DNA of 64,000 bases, from positions 755,001-819,000 of the forward strand of contig NZ_CP029761.1 of assembly GCF_006874585.1 (NCBI RefSeq), read 5' to 3'. Source of the DNA: Sphingomonas sp. IC081. Lineage in GTDB: Bacteria; Pseudomonadota; Alphaproteobacteria; Sphingomonadales; Sphingomonadaceae. The notes below the pieces were generated by a model, which saw nothing but the letters and a program-made list of their open reading frames with translations, was not told where the DNA came from and searched no databases. This document shows positions 44,623-53,223 of the stretch, one piece after another. How positions within the stretch are numbered: position 1 is the first letter of the stretch; every line of letters begins with the position of its first letter. The position numbers were made by a program, and so were the translations under genes.

Positions 44623-46400
44623 GCCTTCTCCGCCTCGCGCAGTTGCCCCGACCGCAGCGCCGGTTTCTGCGCAAGGCCGCCCTGTTCCATGATCTGCTCG
44701 CGGAATTCGTCGCGCATTTCGTGGATCGAGGCGATCACCGGGCCCATCGCCACGCCGATCTCGACCAGCGCCGCCTCGGACAGTTGCAGCGAGCTTTCCA
44801 GCGTCTCGGGCACCGCATGGGTGGCGCCGGCGCGGTAGAGCACGCCGGCATGGTCGGTATCGCGGGCGCGGGCGATGATCGGCAGGTGCGGGAAATCGGC
44901 GCGCAGCTTGCGGACGATGCGCTGGGCGGAGACCGGCTCGTCCATCGTCACGATCACCGCCGCCGCGCTGGCGACGCCGAGGCGGAGCATGGCATCGCCG
45001 CGCGCGGCATCGGCAAAGGCGACGGTATAGCCCCGGCGGCGGCCCTCGGTGATGATGTCGGTATTGCTGTCCACCGCCAGATAGGGGCGGCCATGGCGGG
45101 TCAGCATGTCGGCGACGAGATGGCCGACGCGGCCGAAGCCGACGATCAGCGTCGGCGGCTTGTCGGGCGCCTCGACCGGCTGGTGCGGGGCCTCCACGCC
45201 TTCCACGCGCCGCGCCATGATCTTGCCGATCTTGGCGAGCGCCGGGGTGACGGTGAGGCCGAGCGCGGTGACGATCTGCCAGAACATCGCGGTGCCGGGC
45301 TGGATCAGCTGCGCCGCACCTGCCGCGCTCAGCACGATCAGCGTGGTTTCCGAAGGGCTCGACATCAGGATGCCGGTCTCCGCCGCCGTGCCGCGCCGCG
45401 CGCCCATCAGGCGCAGCAGCAGGCTGGTGACGATCGCCTTCAGCACGATCACCCCCGCCGTCGCGATCAGGATCGAGCCGAGGTTCTCCCACACCACCCA
45501 CAAGTCGATCCGCATGCCCACGGTGATGAGGAACACGCCGAGGGCGAGGCCCTTGAACGGCTCGGTCATCTCCTCGACCTCGGTGTGGTACTCGGTCTCG
45601 GCGATCAGCAGCCCGGCGACCAGCGCGCCGACGATGGGCGAGAGGCCGGTCGCCGCCGTCGCCAGCGAGGCGAGGATGACCACCAGCAGGCTGGCGCTGA
45701 GGAACAGTTCCGGGCTCTTGGTGCGCGCCGCCTGCGCGAACAGCGGCGGCAGCAGGAAACGTCCCGCCACCAGCAACACTGCGACGACCCCGGTGCCCCA
45801 GACGAGGGTGTGGATGAGGCCGTCCATGCCCGCGCCCTTGGCATGGGGCGCCAGCGCGCCGAGCAGGAAGACGATGGGGACAAGGGCGATGTCCTCGAAC
45901 AGCAGCATCGACAGCGCCGCGCGGCCGACCGGGGTGCCCGTATTGGTGATCTTGAGCACCAGCGCGGTGGAGGACAGCGCCAGCGCGAGGCCCAGCGCCA
46001 TCGCGCCGGTCAGGCTCTGGCCCAGCGTGGCGAAGACGAAAGTCAGCGAACCGCAGATCAGCAGCAGTTCCAGCGAGCCCAGCCCGAACACGAATCGCCG
46101 CATCGCCCAGAGCCTTGCGAACGAGAGTTCGAGGCCGATCGAGAACAGCAGCAGGATGATGCCGAACTCGGCAAAGATCTCCAGCCCGTCGGGATCGGTG
46201 ATCGTCACCCAGGACAGCCAGGGATGGTCGAACACCAGCCGGCCGAGCCCGAACGGCCCGACCAGCAGGCCGACAAGGATGAACCCGATCACCGGGGTGA
46301 TGCGGTAGCGGTTGAACACGGGGATGACGATGCCCGCCGCGCCCAGGATGACGAGCGCGTCGGACATGACGGGGGAGGAAAGTGCGTTGGTACCGGCCAT
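44619..46400 (-). CDS. CPA2 cation:proton antiporter with TrkA-N domain (Kef type)
   Basis: The product is 593 aa from ATG at 46400 (MAGTNALSSPVMSDALV). About 12 TM helices occupy residues 10-390, including IGFILVGLLVGPFGLGRL, FSIGLELSFARLW and LSSTALVLKI. A Rossmann TrkA-N domain follows (TLIVGFGRVGHLVADML, about residue 425, with VDSNTD). The sequence is of the KefB/KefC/YbaL kind, exchanging K+ or Na+ for H+ and gated by nucleotides or glutathione adducts. No KefF/KefG partner gene lies nearby. It is divergent from bamD. Confidence 0.9.
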   Translation of the reverse strand: MAGTNALSSPVMSDALVILGAAGIVIPVFNRYRITPVIGFILVGLLVGPFGLGRLVFDHPWLSWVTITDPDGLEIFAEFGIILLLFSIGLELSFARLWAMRRFVFGLGSLELLLICGSLTFVFATLGQSLTGAMALGLALALSSTALVLKITNTGTPVGRAALSMLLFEDIALVPIVFLLGALAPHAKGAGMDGLIHTLVWGTGVVAVLLVAGRFLLPPLFAQAARTKSPELFLSASLLVVILASLATAATGLSPIVGALVAGLLIAETEYHTEVEEMTEPFKGLALGVFLITVGMRIDLWVVWENLGSILIATAGVIVLKAIVTSLLLRLMGARRGTAAETGILMSSPSETTLIVLSAAGAAQLIQPGTAMFWQIVTALGLTVTPALAKIGKIMARRVEGVEAPHQPVEAPDKPPTLIVGFGRVGHLVADMLTRHGRPYLAVDSNTDIITEGRRRGYTVAFADAARGDAMLRLGVASAAAVIVTMDEPVSAQRIVRKLRADFPHLPIIARARDTDHAGVLYRAGATHAVPETLESSLQLSEAALVEIGVAMGPVIASIHEMRDEFREQIMEQGGLAQKPALRSGQLREAEKA

Positions 46401-46605
46401 TGTCCATTCACTATGGCAGGGCCGCAGGCGCAGACAATGCGGTTGCCCGGATATATTTCCGGCCGCCGGCCCGCTCCCCCGCCCGCTGCCCGCTCGGTCC
46501 GCGAAATCCGCTGGTCGCGAATTTCCAGGCGGTCGCTCACGCCAAAGTGTAAAGGCGCGTAACTTCACTTGGCGTTCAGCAAAGCGCTGTCTATAGACCG
46601 GCCCC

Positions 46606-47403
46606 ATGTTCGAACGCTCGCGCTTCAAGATCGCTCTCCTTGCCGCCGCTACCGGGGCTCTCGTTCTCACTGCCGGCTGTGCCGGGCGGGGGGGCAAGAA
46701 CAAGGACACTGCCTATGTCGCGCGCGACGTCGACACGCTCTACGCCGCCGCGCAGGACCGCCTGAACAAGGGCCAGACCCGCGCCGCCGCCGCGCTGTTC
46801 GACGAAGTCGAGCGTCAGCATCCCTATTCGCCCTGGGCCCGCCGCGCCCAGCTGATGAGCGCTTTCAGCTATTACGCCTCGCGCGATTACAACAAGGCGA
46901 TCCAGTCGGCGCAGCGCTTCCTCTCGATCCACCCGGGCAACAAGGACGCGCCTTACGCCTACTACCTCGTGGCGATCTCGTACTACGAGCAGATCAGCGA
47001 CGTGACGCGCGACCAGAAGACCACCGAACAGGCCAAGCAGGCGCTGACCGACGTGATGCGCCGCTATCCGAACTCGCCTTATGCCTCGGACGCCAAGCTC
47101 AAGATCGACCTGGTGAACGATCACCTCGCCGGCAAGGAAATGACCATCGGCCGCTCCTACGAGGACAGCGGCAAGTGGCTGGCGGCAACGCTGCGCTTCC
47201 GCAATGTCGTCGACAATTTCCAGACCACCAGCCACACGCCCGAGGCGCTGTTCCGTCTGGTCGAGGGTTACCTCGCCCTCGGCATCCCGGACGAGGCGCA
47301 GAAGGCCGCGGCGGTGCTGGAAAACAACTACCCGCAGTCGAAGTGGTACCAGCGCGCCTATCGCCTGATGCGCCGCCACGCGCCGGGTAACCTCGCCGCC
47401 TGA
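46606..47403 (+). CDS. bamD: Outer-membrane assembly lipoprotein BamD
   Basis: The product is 265 aa. BamD works with BamA to insert beta-barrel proteins. The lipobox LTAGC puts the lipid on Cys25. Five TPR-like repeats follow, with the family motif ALFDEVERQHPYSPWARRAQLMSAFSYY near residues 65-92 and YPNSPYASDAKLKIDLVNDHLAGKEM. It precedes recN, a pairing common in alphaproteobacteria, but a terminator and a LexA box lie between them. Confidence 0.95.
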   Translation: MFERSRFKIALLAAATGALVLTAGCAGRGGKNKDTAYVARDVDTLYAAAQDRLNKGQTRAAAALFDEVERQHPYSPWARRAQLMSAFSYYASRDYNKAIQSAQRFLSIHPGNKDAPYAYYLVAISYYEQISDVTRDQKTTEQAKQALTDVMRRYPNSPYASDAKLKIDLVNDHLAGKEMTIGRSYEDSGKWLAATLRFRNVVDNFQTTSHTPEALFRLVEGYLALGIPDEAQKAAAVLENNYPQSKWYQRAYRLMRRHAPGNLAA

Positions 47404-47429
47404 GGCGGGATTCCCGCGAACCCGTTGGG

Positions 47430-47461
47430 CGCCGGTCGCTCCTGGGAGTGGCCGGTGTTTT
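47430..47461 (+). terminator. bamD terminator
   Basis: A continuous 12-bp stem with three G-T pairs (47430-47441 with 47446-47457) is followed by TTTT. It separates bamD from the SOS-controlled recN. Confidence 0.7.
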
Positions 47462-47510
47462 CGTGTGCGGATGTGCGATAGGGGCGTGACGGGCGAAAAT
47501 CTTTTCGCTA

Positions 47511-47525
47511 GAACGCAACGCGAAC
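47511..47525 (+). promoter_or_regulatory. LexA (SOS) box directly before recN
   Basis: GAACGCAACGCGAAC is GAAC-N7-GAAC, the reverse form of GTTC-N7-GTTC, and ends one base before the recN ATG. Binding here would block transcription start or early elongation. No Shine-Dalgarno sequence fits in this spacing, so the recN message may be leaderless. Confidence 0.75.
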
Positions 47526-49223
47526 ATGCTGACCCGGCTCGCCATTCGCAACATCGTGCTGATCGAAGCGCTCGACCTTGATTTCGGGCGCGGTCTCGGC
47601 GTTCTCACCGGTGAAACGGGGGCGGGCAAGTCGATCCTGCTCGACGCGCTGGGGCTTGTCATCGGCAACCGCGCCGACAGCGGCCTCGTCCGCGCCGGGG
47701 AGGACCGCGCCAGCGTCACCGCCAGTTTCGAGTTTGCGGCGCTGCCTGCCGCGGTGCGCGGCCTGCTCGACGAGGCGGACCTCGAGATCGAGCCGGGCGA
47801 ACCGCTGATCCTCAAGCGCCAGCTCAAGGCCGACGGCGGCAGCCGCGCCTTCCTCAACGACCAGCCGGTCAGCGTTGCCCTGCTGCGCGAGATCGCCCCC
47901 GCGCTGGTCGAGATCCACGGCCAGCACGACGATCGCGGCCTCGTGAACCCCAGGGGCCACCGCGCGCTGCTGGACCGGTTCGCCGGCGGTGACGCGGCGG
48001 TCGTGGAAACGGCGTGGAAGACCTGGCGCAGCGCCCAGGGCGCGCTCGATGCCGCCCGCGCGCAAGTGGCCAAGGCGGCCGAGGACCAGGACCTGCTGCT
48101 GGCCCACCTTGCCGAACTCACCGCGCTGGCCCCGCAGGAGGGCGAGGAAGAGGAACTCGCCCATGCCCGTGCGGACATGCAGAAGGGCGAGAAGCTCACC
48201 GACGATCTCACCGCGCTCCAGCACTTGTGGAGCGGGTCCGATTCGGCGCTGGCGAAGCTGCGCACCGGCGCCCGGCGGCTCGACCGGATCGCCGGCGAGC
48301 ATCCGCTGCTGGGCGATGCGCTTGCCGCGCTCGACCGCGCGGTGATCGAGGCGAGCGAGGCGGAGGACAAGCTCGAACGCGCGGCGGAGGCACTGGCGTT
48401 CGATCCCAACGAACTCGACCGGATCGAGACCCGGCTGTTCGATCTGCGCGCCGCGGCCCGCAAGCAGCTCTGCGCGGTGGACGAATTGCCCGCCAGGATG
48501 CGCGAGATGCGCGAGGCGCTCGACGCCATCGAGGGCGGCGAGGAGCATCTGGCCGGGCTCGAGGCGGCGGCGCAGAAGGCGGCGCTGGCGTACCGCAAGC
48601 ACGCCGAGGCGCTGCACGACGTGCGCCGAGCGGCGGCGAAGCGGCTCGACAAGGCGGTCGCCGCCGAACTCGCCCCGCTCAAGCTCGATGCCGCGCGGTT
48701 CCAGACTTCGGTGGTCAAGCTGGGCGAGGACCGCTGGGGCGCGCACGGCATGGACGCGGTGGAATTCCTCATCAGCACCAACCCCGGGGCGGACTTCGCC
48801 CCGCTCGCCAAGATCGCCTCGGGCGGCGAGCTTTCGCGCTTCATCCTCGCGCTCAAGGTGGCGCTGGCCGAAGAAGGCGGCGCCGCCACGGTGATCTTCG
48901 ACGAGATCGACCGCGGTGTCGGCGGCGCGGTGGCCGATGCCATCGGCGAGCGTCTGGCACGCCTGGCGAACGGCGGCGGGGCCGGCCGGGATGGCGAAGG
49001 GCAGGGCGGGCAGCTGCTGGCGGTCACCCACAGCCCGCAAGTCGCGGCGCGCGGTGACCGGCATTTCATGATCGCCAAGTCCTCGCAAGGCACGGTGACG
49101 CGTACGTCGGTGACCCCGCTCAGCGATGCCGAGCGGCAGGAAGAGATCGCCCGCATGCTCTCGGGCGCGGAAGTGACCGAGGAAGCGCGCGCGCAGGCAA
49201 ACCGGCTGCTCGAACGCGCCTAG
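47526..49223 (+). CDS. recN: DNA repair protein RecN
   Basis: The product is 565 aa, a cohesin-like SMC-family ATPase for double-strand-break repair. MLTRLAIRNIVLIEALDLDF and Walker A GETGAGKSILLDALG lie at the N-terminus (about residues 32-46), a coiled coil rich in Ala/Glu/Arg in the middle, and GGELSRFILALK with Walker B VIFDEIDRGVGG near residue 455. The start abuts a LexA box. Its TAG stop is the first element of a dispersed palindromic repeat. Confidence 0.96.
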   Translation: MLTRLAIRNIVLIEALDLDFGRGLGVLTGETGAGKSILLDALGLVIGNRADSGLVRAGEDRASVTASFEFAALPAAVRGLLDEADLEIEPGEPLILKRQLKADGGSRAFLNDQPVSVALLREIAPALVEIHGQHDDRGLVNPRGHRALLDRFAGGDAAVVETAWKTWRSAQGALDAARAQVAKAAEDQDLLLAHLAELTALAPQEGEEEELAHARADMQKGEKLTDDLTALQHLWSGSDSALAKLRTGARRLDRIAGEHPLLGDALAALDRAVIEASEAEDKLERAAEALAFDPNELDRIETRLFDLRAAARKQLCAVDELPARMREMREALDAIEGGEEHLAGLEAAAQKAALAYRKHAEALHDVRRAAAKRLDKAVAAELAPLKLDAARFQTSVVKLGEDRWGAHGMDAVEFLISTNPGADFAPLAKIASGGELSRFILALKVALAEEGGAATVIFDEIDRGVGGAVADAIGERLARLANGGGAGRDGEGQGGQLLAVTHSPQVAARGDRHFMIAKSSQGTVTRTSVTPLSDAERQEEIARMLSGAEVTEEARAQANRLLERA

Positions 49224-49270
49224 GGCGTTTCCCAATCAGGCGGGATCACCTGACGATTCGGAAAACCGCA
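49220..49270 (+). repeat. Dispersed TAG-linked palindromic repeat, copy 2 (after recN)
   Basis: The element starts CTAGGGCGTTTCCCAATCAG, where TAG is the recN stop, and contains TCAGGCG-GGATC-ACCTGA and outer arms GTTTCC/GGAAAAC. Base by base it matches the element that starts at the slt stop codon (22611-22659). It lies between convergent recN and the M3 peptidase gene. Confidence 0.8.
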
Positions 49271-49311
49271 TGAAAAAACGGGCAGGTTCCGGCCTGGCCG
49301 TTTGTTCGTTC

Positions 49312-51489
49312 CTACTTCTGGCCGGCGGTCAGGCCGCGGGCTTCGAGCATCGGCTCGACGCTCGGGTCGTGGCCGGTGAAGTCGCGGTACATCACCGCAA
49401 AGTCCTTCGAGTGGCCCTGGCCAAGGAAGCTGGCGCGGATGTGGTCGCCATTGGCGCGGGTCATGCCGCCGTTCTTCACCACCCAGGCCCAGCCGTCGTG
49501 CGCCAGCACTTCGGTCCAGATGTAGGCGTAGTAGCCCGCCGCATAGCCGTTGTCCCAGATATGGCGGAAGTACGGGGTCTTGTAGCGCGGCGGGATGAGG
49601 TCGGTGCGCAGGCCGGTTTCGGCCAGCGCCTTGGCCTCGAAGGCCATCGGCGGCTGCGCGGCCTCCTCGGGCGTCAGCGTATGCCACGACATGTCGAGCA
49701 TCGCCGAAGTCAGCGTCTCGCCCAGCGCCACGCTCTGGTTGAACTTGCCCGCCGCCTCGATCTTGTCGAGCAGGCCGTCCGGCAGCGGTGCGCCGGTCTG
49801 GTAGTGCCTGGCATAGTGCTGCAGCACTTGCGGCACGGTGGCGAAGTTCTCGTTGAACTGGCTGGGGAACTCCACGAAGTCGCGCGCGGTGCTGGTGCCC
49901 GAGAGCGAGGGGTACTTCTGGCTGGCGAAGAAGCCGTGGAGGGCGTGGCCGAATTCGTGGAACATCGTCGTCACGTTGTCCCAGCTGGCGAGCGGCGGCT
50001 GGCCGTCGGCAGGCGGGTCGATGTTCAGCGTGTTGACGATGACCGGCTTGTTGCCGGTGAGGTAGGACTGGTCGACGAAGTTGTTCATCCAGGCGCCGCC
50101 CTTCTTGTTGGGGCGCGAGAACGGGTCATAGTAGAACAGCGCCAGCGACGAGCCGTCCTTGTCGAACACTTCGTAGACACGCATCGAGGGGTGGTAGCCC
50201 GAAAGGTCGGTGCGGCGCTTGAAGGTGATGCCGTACGTCTGCGTGGCGGCGTAGAAAACGCCGTTTTCCAGCACGTTCCACACTTCGAAGTACGGCTTGA
50301 TGGCGCTTTCGTCGAGGTCGTACTTCGCCTTGCGCACCTTCTCGGCGTAGTAGCTCCAGTCCCAGGGCTGGAGATCGCCGGTCACGCCGTCGGCCCTGGC
50401 GGCCGCGGTGAGCAGCGCCGCCTCGCTGTCCTGGCGGGCGCGCAGGGCGGGGACAAAGCCCTTCATGAAGTCCATCGCCTGCTTTGGCGAGGTGACCATG
50501 CTGCTGTACATCTGCAGCGTGGCGAAGTCGGGCTTGCCGAGCAGCCGGGCCTTCTTGGCGCGCGCCACCGCCAGCTGGCTGACGATGCCGGTGGTGTCGA
50601 ACTGGTCGCCCGAGCTGGTACGGGTCACGCTGGCCTCGAACAGCTTCTTGCGCGCATCGCGGTTCTGAAGCTCGGTCAGCGCCGGCTGCTGGGTGAAGTT
50701 GAGCAGCGGGATCACGTACTTGCCGGGCTTGCCCAGATCGGCGGCACGCTTGGCGGCCGCGGCGATGGCGTCCGCGCTCATGCCCTTGAGTTCGGCGGCA
50801 CTGTCAAACACCGCCGCATGGGCGGCGGTGCCGTTGGTCAGCGTCTGCGAGAACTTGGTCTCCAGCGTCGCGATTTCGAGGTTGAGCTCCTTGAGCTGCG
50901 CCTTCTGCGCGGGCGCCAGCAGCGCGCCGCGATTGACGAAGCGCGCGTACGTGGTGGACAGCAGCATCGCGTCCTCGCCCTTCAGCGCCTTGCCGGCGGC
51001 GCTGTCGTGCACCGCCTTGACGCGGGCGAACAGGGCGTCGTTGAGGTAGATGTCGTCGTTGAGCGCGGAAATCTGCGGGCTCAGCGCGGTTTCGGCGGCG
51101 TCCAGCGTGTCATTGGTATTGGCCGAGGTGAGCTGGCCGAACACGTTGGAGACGCGGTCGTACATGCCGCCGGCGCGTTCCATGGCAACGACGGTGTTCT
51201 GGAAGCTGGGCTTGGCCTTGCTACCGGCGATCGCGGCGATCTCGGCGCGCTTCTGGGCAATCGCGGCCTCGATGGCGGGCTGCCAGTCGCTGTCCTTGTA
51301 CTGGGCGAAGTCCGGGGCGTGGAAGGGCAGGGTGCTCGGCTGCGCGAAGGGGCCGCTGTAGGCGGGGGCGGCAGCGGCGGCAGCATCCTTGGCCGGAGCA
51401 TCCTTGGCAAGGGCAGTCATGGGCATGCCTCCAAGCAGGCCGGCGCCGAGTACGAGCGGGGCGGCGGCGGCCATAAGCCGGGTCTTCAT
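49312..51489 (-). CDS. dcp: Exported M3-family dipeptidyl carboxypeptidase
   Basis: The product is 725 aa. The signal peptide is suggested by MKTRLMAAAAPLVLGAGLLGG...ALA-KDA. M3 zinc peptidases of the Dcp/oligopeptidase A group cleave short peptides, Dcp removing C-terminal dipeptides. The zinc motif is His511-Glu512-x2-His515 (MFHEFGHALHG), followed by the third ligand region (FVEFPSQFNENFA). Family features ALFYYDPFSRPNKKGGAW and PYFRHIWDNGYAAGYYAYIW are present. The exported form is usual in sphingomonads and Xanthomonas relatives. Confidence 0.92.
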   Translation of the reverse strand: MKTRLMAAAAPLVLGAGLLGGMPMTALAKDAPAKDAAAAAAPAYSGPFAQPSTLPFHAPDFAQYKDSDWQPAIEAAIAQKRAEIAAIAGSKAKPSFQNTVVAMERAGGMYDRVSNVFGQLTSANTNDTLDAAETALSPQISALNDDIYLNDALFARVKAVHDSAAGKALKGEDAMLLSTTYARFVNRGALLAPAQKAQLKELNLEIATLETKFSQTLTNGTAAHAAVFDSAAELKGMSADAIAAAAKRAADLGKPGKYVIPLLNFTQQPALTELQNRDARKKLFEASVTRTSSGDQFDTTGIVSQLAVARAKKARLLGKPDFATLQMYSSMVTSPKQAMDFMKGFVPALRARQDSEAALLTAAARADGVTGDLQPWDWSYYAEKVRKAKYDLDESAIKPYFEVWNVLENGVFYAATQTYGITFKRRTDLSGYHPSMRVYEVFDKDGSSLALFYYDPFSRPNKKGGAWMNNFVDQSYLTGNKPVIVNTLNIDPPADGQPPLASWDNVTTMFHEFGHALHGFFASQKYPSLSGTSTARDFVEFPSQFNENFATVPQVLQHYARHYQTGAPLPDGLLDKIEAAGKFNQSVALGETLTSAMLDMSWHTLTPEEAAQPPMAFEAKALAETGLRTDLIPPRYKTPYFRHIWDNGYAAGYYAYIWTEVLAHDGWAWVVKNGGMTRANGDHIRASFLGQGHSKDFAVMYRDFTGHDPSVEPMLEARGLTAGQK

Positions 51490-51820
51490 CGATCAGTTCT
51501 CCTGACGGCGGCACCGGGCGGGGCGCGAGGGATCGCGCCGGGGGTGCGGGGTGCCGCGATTGGTCGGTGAACGGGTTGAAGCGCAGAAAACCGGGGCTTG
51601 CAAGCGCTTGCCGGGGTGGGCGCGCGTGATTGCGCAACATGCCATTCGGGCTTTTGCATATGCCAAGCATGGCAACGCCGGAGCGCAAGCTTGTTGCGCT
51701 CCGGCGCGTCGACGGTCACCCGTTCCTGTCATCAAGGCCCTGAAGCCAGGCGCCTTCATTCAGGACTTGCGCCGCCGCCGGGGGATCTCGGCCAGGTCGG
51801 TGCCTTGTGCGGGTGCGCCG
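51490..51820. other. Gene-free stretch with a 13-bp hairpin
   Basis: No convincing gene is present. A perfect 13-bp stem (51676-51688 with 51694-51706, loop GCTTG) without a T-run lies about 115 bases beyond the stop of the small leftward gene at 51821. It could end that message or be a REP-type palindrome. The promoter of the M3 peptidase gene should lie at the low-coordinate end. Confidence 0.5.
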
Positions 51821-51982
51821 TCAGTTCGGCCGGAAGCGACCGTTCGACCAGATCCGCATCGGGGCCTGTTCACCCTCGGTGCTCTGGCGCAGGCGGTCTT
51901 CACGCTGGCGGTCGAAAATGAGCGAGCCCGTACGCCGCGCAAAATGGCTGCGGCGAAACGGAATCTCGGCACCGATATTCAT
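51821..51982 (-). CDS. Small basic protein, 53 aa
   Basis: A frame of 53 codons starts with ATG at 51982, with GGAGAG 6 bases upstream, and reads MNIGAEIPFRRSHFARRTGS, then a charged middle (IFDRQREDRLRQSTEGEQ) and an end APMRIWSNGRFRPN. The ribosome-binding site, complex amino-acid composition and lack of a competing frame make it a plausible gene, though its length is below usual cut-offs. No family is recognised. Arg content suggests nucleic-acid or membrane-surface contact, but that is speculation. Confidence 0.5.
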   Translation of the reverse strand: MNIGAEIPFRRSHFARRTGSLIFDRQREDRLRQSTEGEQAPMRIWSNGRFRPN

Positions 51983-52045
51983 GGCATTCTCTCCTCTTTA
52001 TCGTGAAACGCACGGGGATGCCGAAGGTTCCCGGTGAGGATTATT

Positions 52046-52465
52046 TCATGCGCGCGGCGTTAGCATGAACGGCAGGCGGGTGCCCGCGGCGGCATCGGCC
52101 AGCGTGTGGCGATCCAGTTCGGCGAGAAAAGCGCCGACCGCCTGACGCAGCAGGCCGGTCAGCCCGCAGGCCGCCTGCAGCAGGCAGTTGCCGCAATCGG
52201 CCGGCTGCAGATGGGGTTCGGTCAGCCGCACCACTTCGCCCAGCGTGATGTCCCCCGCCGCGCGGCCGAGGCGAAAGCCGCCGCCGCGCCCGCGCACCGT
52301 CTCCAGGAGGCCGGCATTGCCCAGCACATTCACCACTTTCATCGCATGGTTGCGCGAGATCGCATGGGCCTGCGCCACCTGGGCGATCGACAGCAGCTGC
52401 TCGGGATCCATCGCGGCATGGAGCAGGATGCGCAGGGCGTAGTCGGTATGCGCGGTGAGGCGCAC
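52046..52465 (-). CDS. Rrf2-family regulator, NsrR-like
   Basis: The product is 139 aa with a GTG start at 52465 and AAGGAGA 6 bases upstream. The winged-helix half (MRLTAHTDYALRILLHAA, ISRNHAMKVVNVLGNAG, VRGRGGGFRLGR) is followed by three Cys in C-x2-C-x5-C (CGNCLLQAAC, about residues 92-100), the iron-sulfur ligands of NsrR. NsrR proteins sense nitric oxide through their cluster. It is divergent from a globin gene, and two candidate operators lie in the 100-base gap. Confidence 0.85.
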   Translation of the reverse strand: MRLTAHTDYALRILLHAAMDPEQLLSIAQVAQAHAISRNHAMKVVNVLGNAGLLETVRGRGGGFRLGRAAGDITLGEVVRLTEPHLQPADCGNCLLQAACGLTGLLRQAVGAFLAELDRHTLADAAAGTRLPFMLTPRA

Positions 52466-52478
52466 GGGCTTCTCCTTA

Positions 52479-52502
52479 AATGATGCCCCCTATTTACATC
52501 TT
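52479..52502. promoter_or_regulatory. Candidate NsrR operator, regulator side
   Basis: GATG (52482-52485) and CATC (52497-52500) in GATG-N11-CATC spacing, with flanking As and Ts, resemble the AAGATG...CATCTT NsrR operator. The site is just upstream of the regulator's ribosome-binding site, which would give self-control. It is weaker than the globin-side site. Confidence 0.45.
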
Positions 52503-52517
52503 TCTGCCGCCACGTAT

Positions 52518-52538
52518 AGATGCATCCAGTTTGCATCT
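52518..52538. promoter_or_regulatory. Candidate NsrR operator, globin side
   Basis: AGATGCA-N7-TGCATCT is a perfect 21-base palindrome with the same GATG-N11-CATC spacing as the second site. It closely resembles the known NsrR consensus AAGATGCATTT and its mirror. It lies 27 bases upstream of the globin start. Confidence 0.65.
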
Positions 52539-52565
52539 TTTAGCAGGACAAGGACGAGTCGGACC

Positions 52566-53015
52566 ATGGCAGCTCCTCTCAGCGAAACCACGATCGCCAC
52601 GATCAAGGCCACCGCGCCCGCGCTCCAGGAGCACGGCGTGACGATCACCACCCGCATGTACGAGCGATTGTTCCAGAACGAGGGCGTGCGCGCGATGTTC
52701 GACCAGGCCGCGCAGGAATCGGGCGAGCAGCCGCGCCGTCTCGCCGCCGCGATCCTTGGTTATGCGCAGAACGTCGACAAGCTGCAGAACCTTACCGGCG
52801 CGGTTGCCCGCATGGTCCAGCGCCATGTCGACACCGGCGTCAGGGCCGAGCACTATCCGCTGGTGGCCGAGGCGCTGCTGCCCGCGATCCGCGACGTGCT
52901 GGGCGAGGCGGCGAGCGACGAGGTGCTGGCCGCCTGGAGCGAGGCCTACTGGTTCCTGGCCGATATCCTGATCGGCAAGGAAGCCGAGCTTTATGCGGAG
53001 CAGGCAGCCCCATAA
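52566..53015 (+). CDS. Single-domain globin (flavohaemoglobin-like)
   Basis: The product is 149 aa. ATG at 52566 is preceded by AGGACAAGGACG. The chain is the globin domain alone, as found at the N-terminus of flavohaemoglobin Hmp: ATAPALQEHGVTITTRMYERLF, the CD region, then VQRHVDTGVRAEHYPLVAEALL with the proximal His of the KH or RH motif (about residue 85-86). The FAD/NAD reductase part of Hmp is absent, and no separate gene replaces it nearby. A role in NO or oxygen handling fits the NsrR-like neighbour. Four TAACCGGG repeats begin at its stop codon. Confidence 0.88.
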   Translation: MAAPLSETTIATIKATAPALQEHGVTITTRMYERLFQNEGVRAMFDQAAQESGEQPRRLAAAILGYAQNVDKLQNLTGAVARMVQRHVDTGVRAEHYPLVAEALLPAIRDVLGEAASDEVLAAWSEAYWFLADILIGKEAELYAEQAAP

Positions 53016-53065
53016 CCGGGCGTGTAACCGGGGGCGTAACCGGGGCGCGTAACCGGGCGCGTTAC
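53013..53065 (+). repeat. TAACCGGGnnnG tandem repeat starting at the globin stop codon
   Basis: About four units of 12-13 bases (TAACCGGGCGTG, TAACCGGGGGCG, TAACCGGGGCGCG, TAACCGGGCGCG) run from the globin stop codon, which is the first TAA. This repeats the pattern at the S9 peptidase stop codon. Confidence 0.8.
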
Positions 53066-53223
53066 CTGCCTCGGCGGAATGTAACGGTGACAATTGCTGT
53101 TGGCACCGCTGTATCCGGGGCCATTTTCCTGCATACATATGGACAAGTACTTGGTTTTTATCGTAATGCCCTGACAAACAGGGGTGCGATATTTCCATTC
53201 GACATTGGCTGGTTGCGGCGGTC

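Noticed and set aside
49270..51570. A 766-codon plus-strand frame opposite the M3 peptidase gene
   Set aside because: This is a mirror frame of a gene with HEFGH zinc motif. No family features and no ribosome-binding site were seen.
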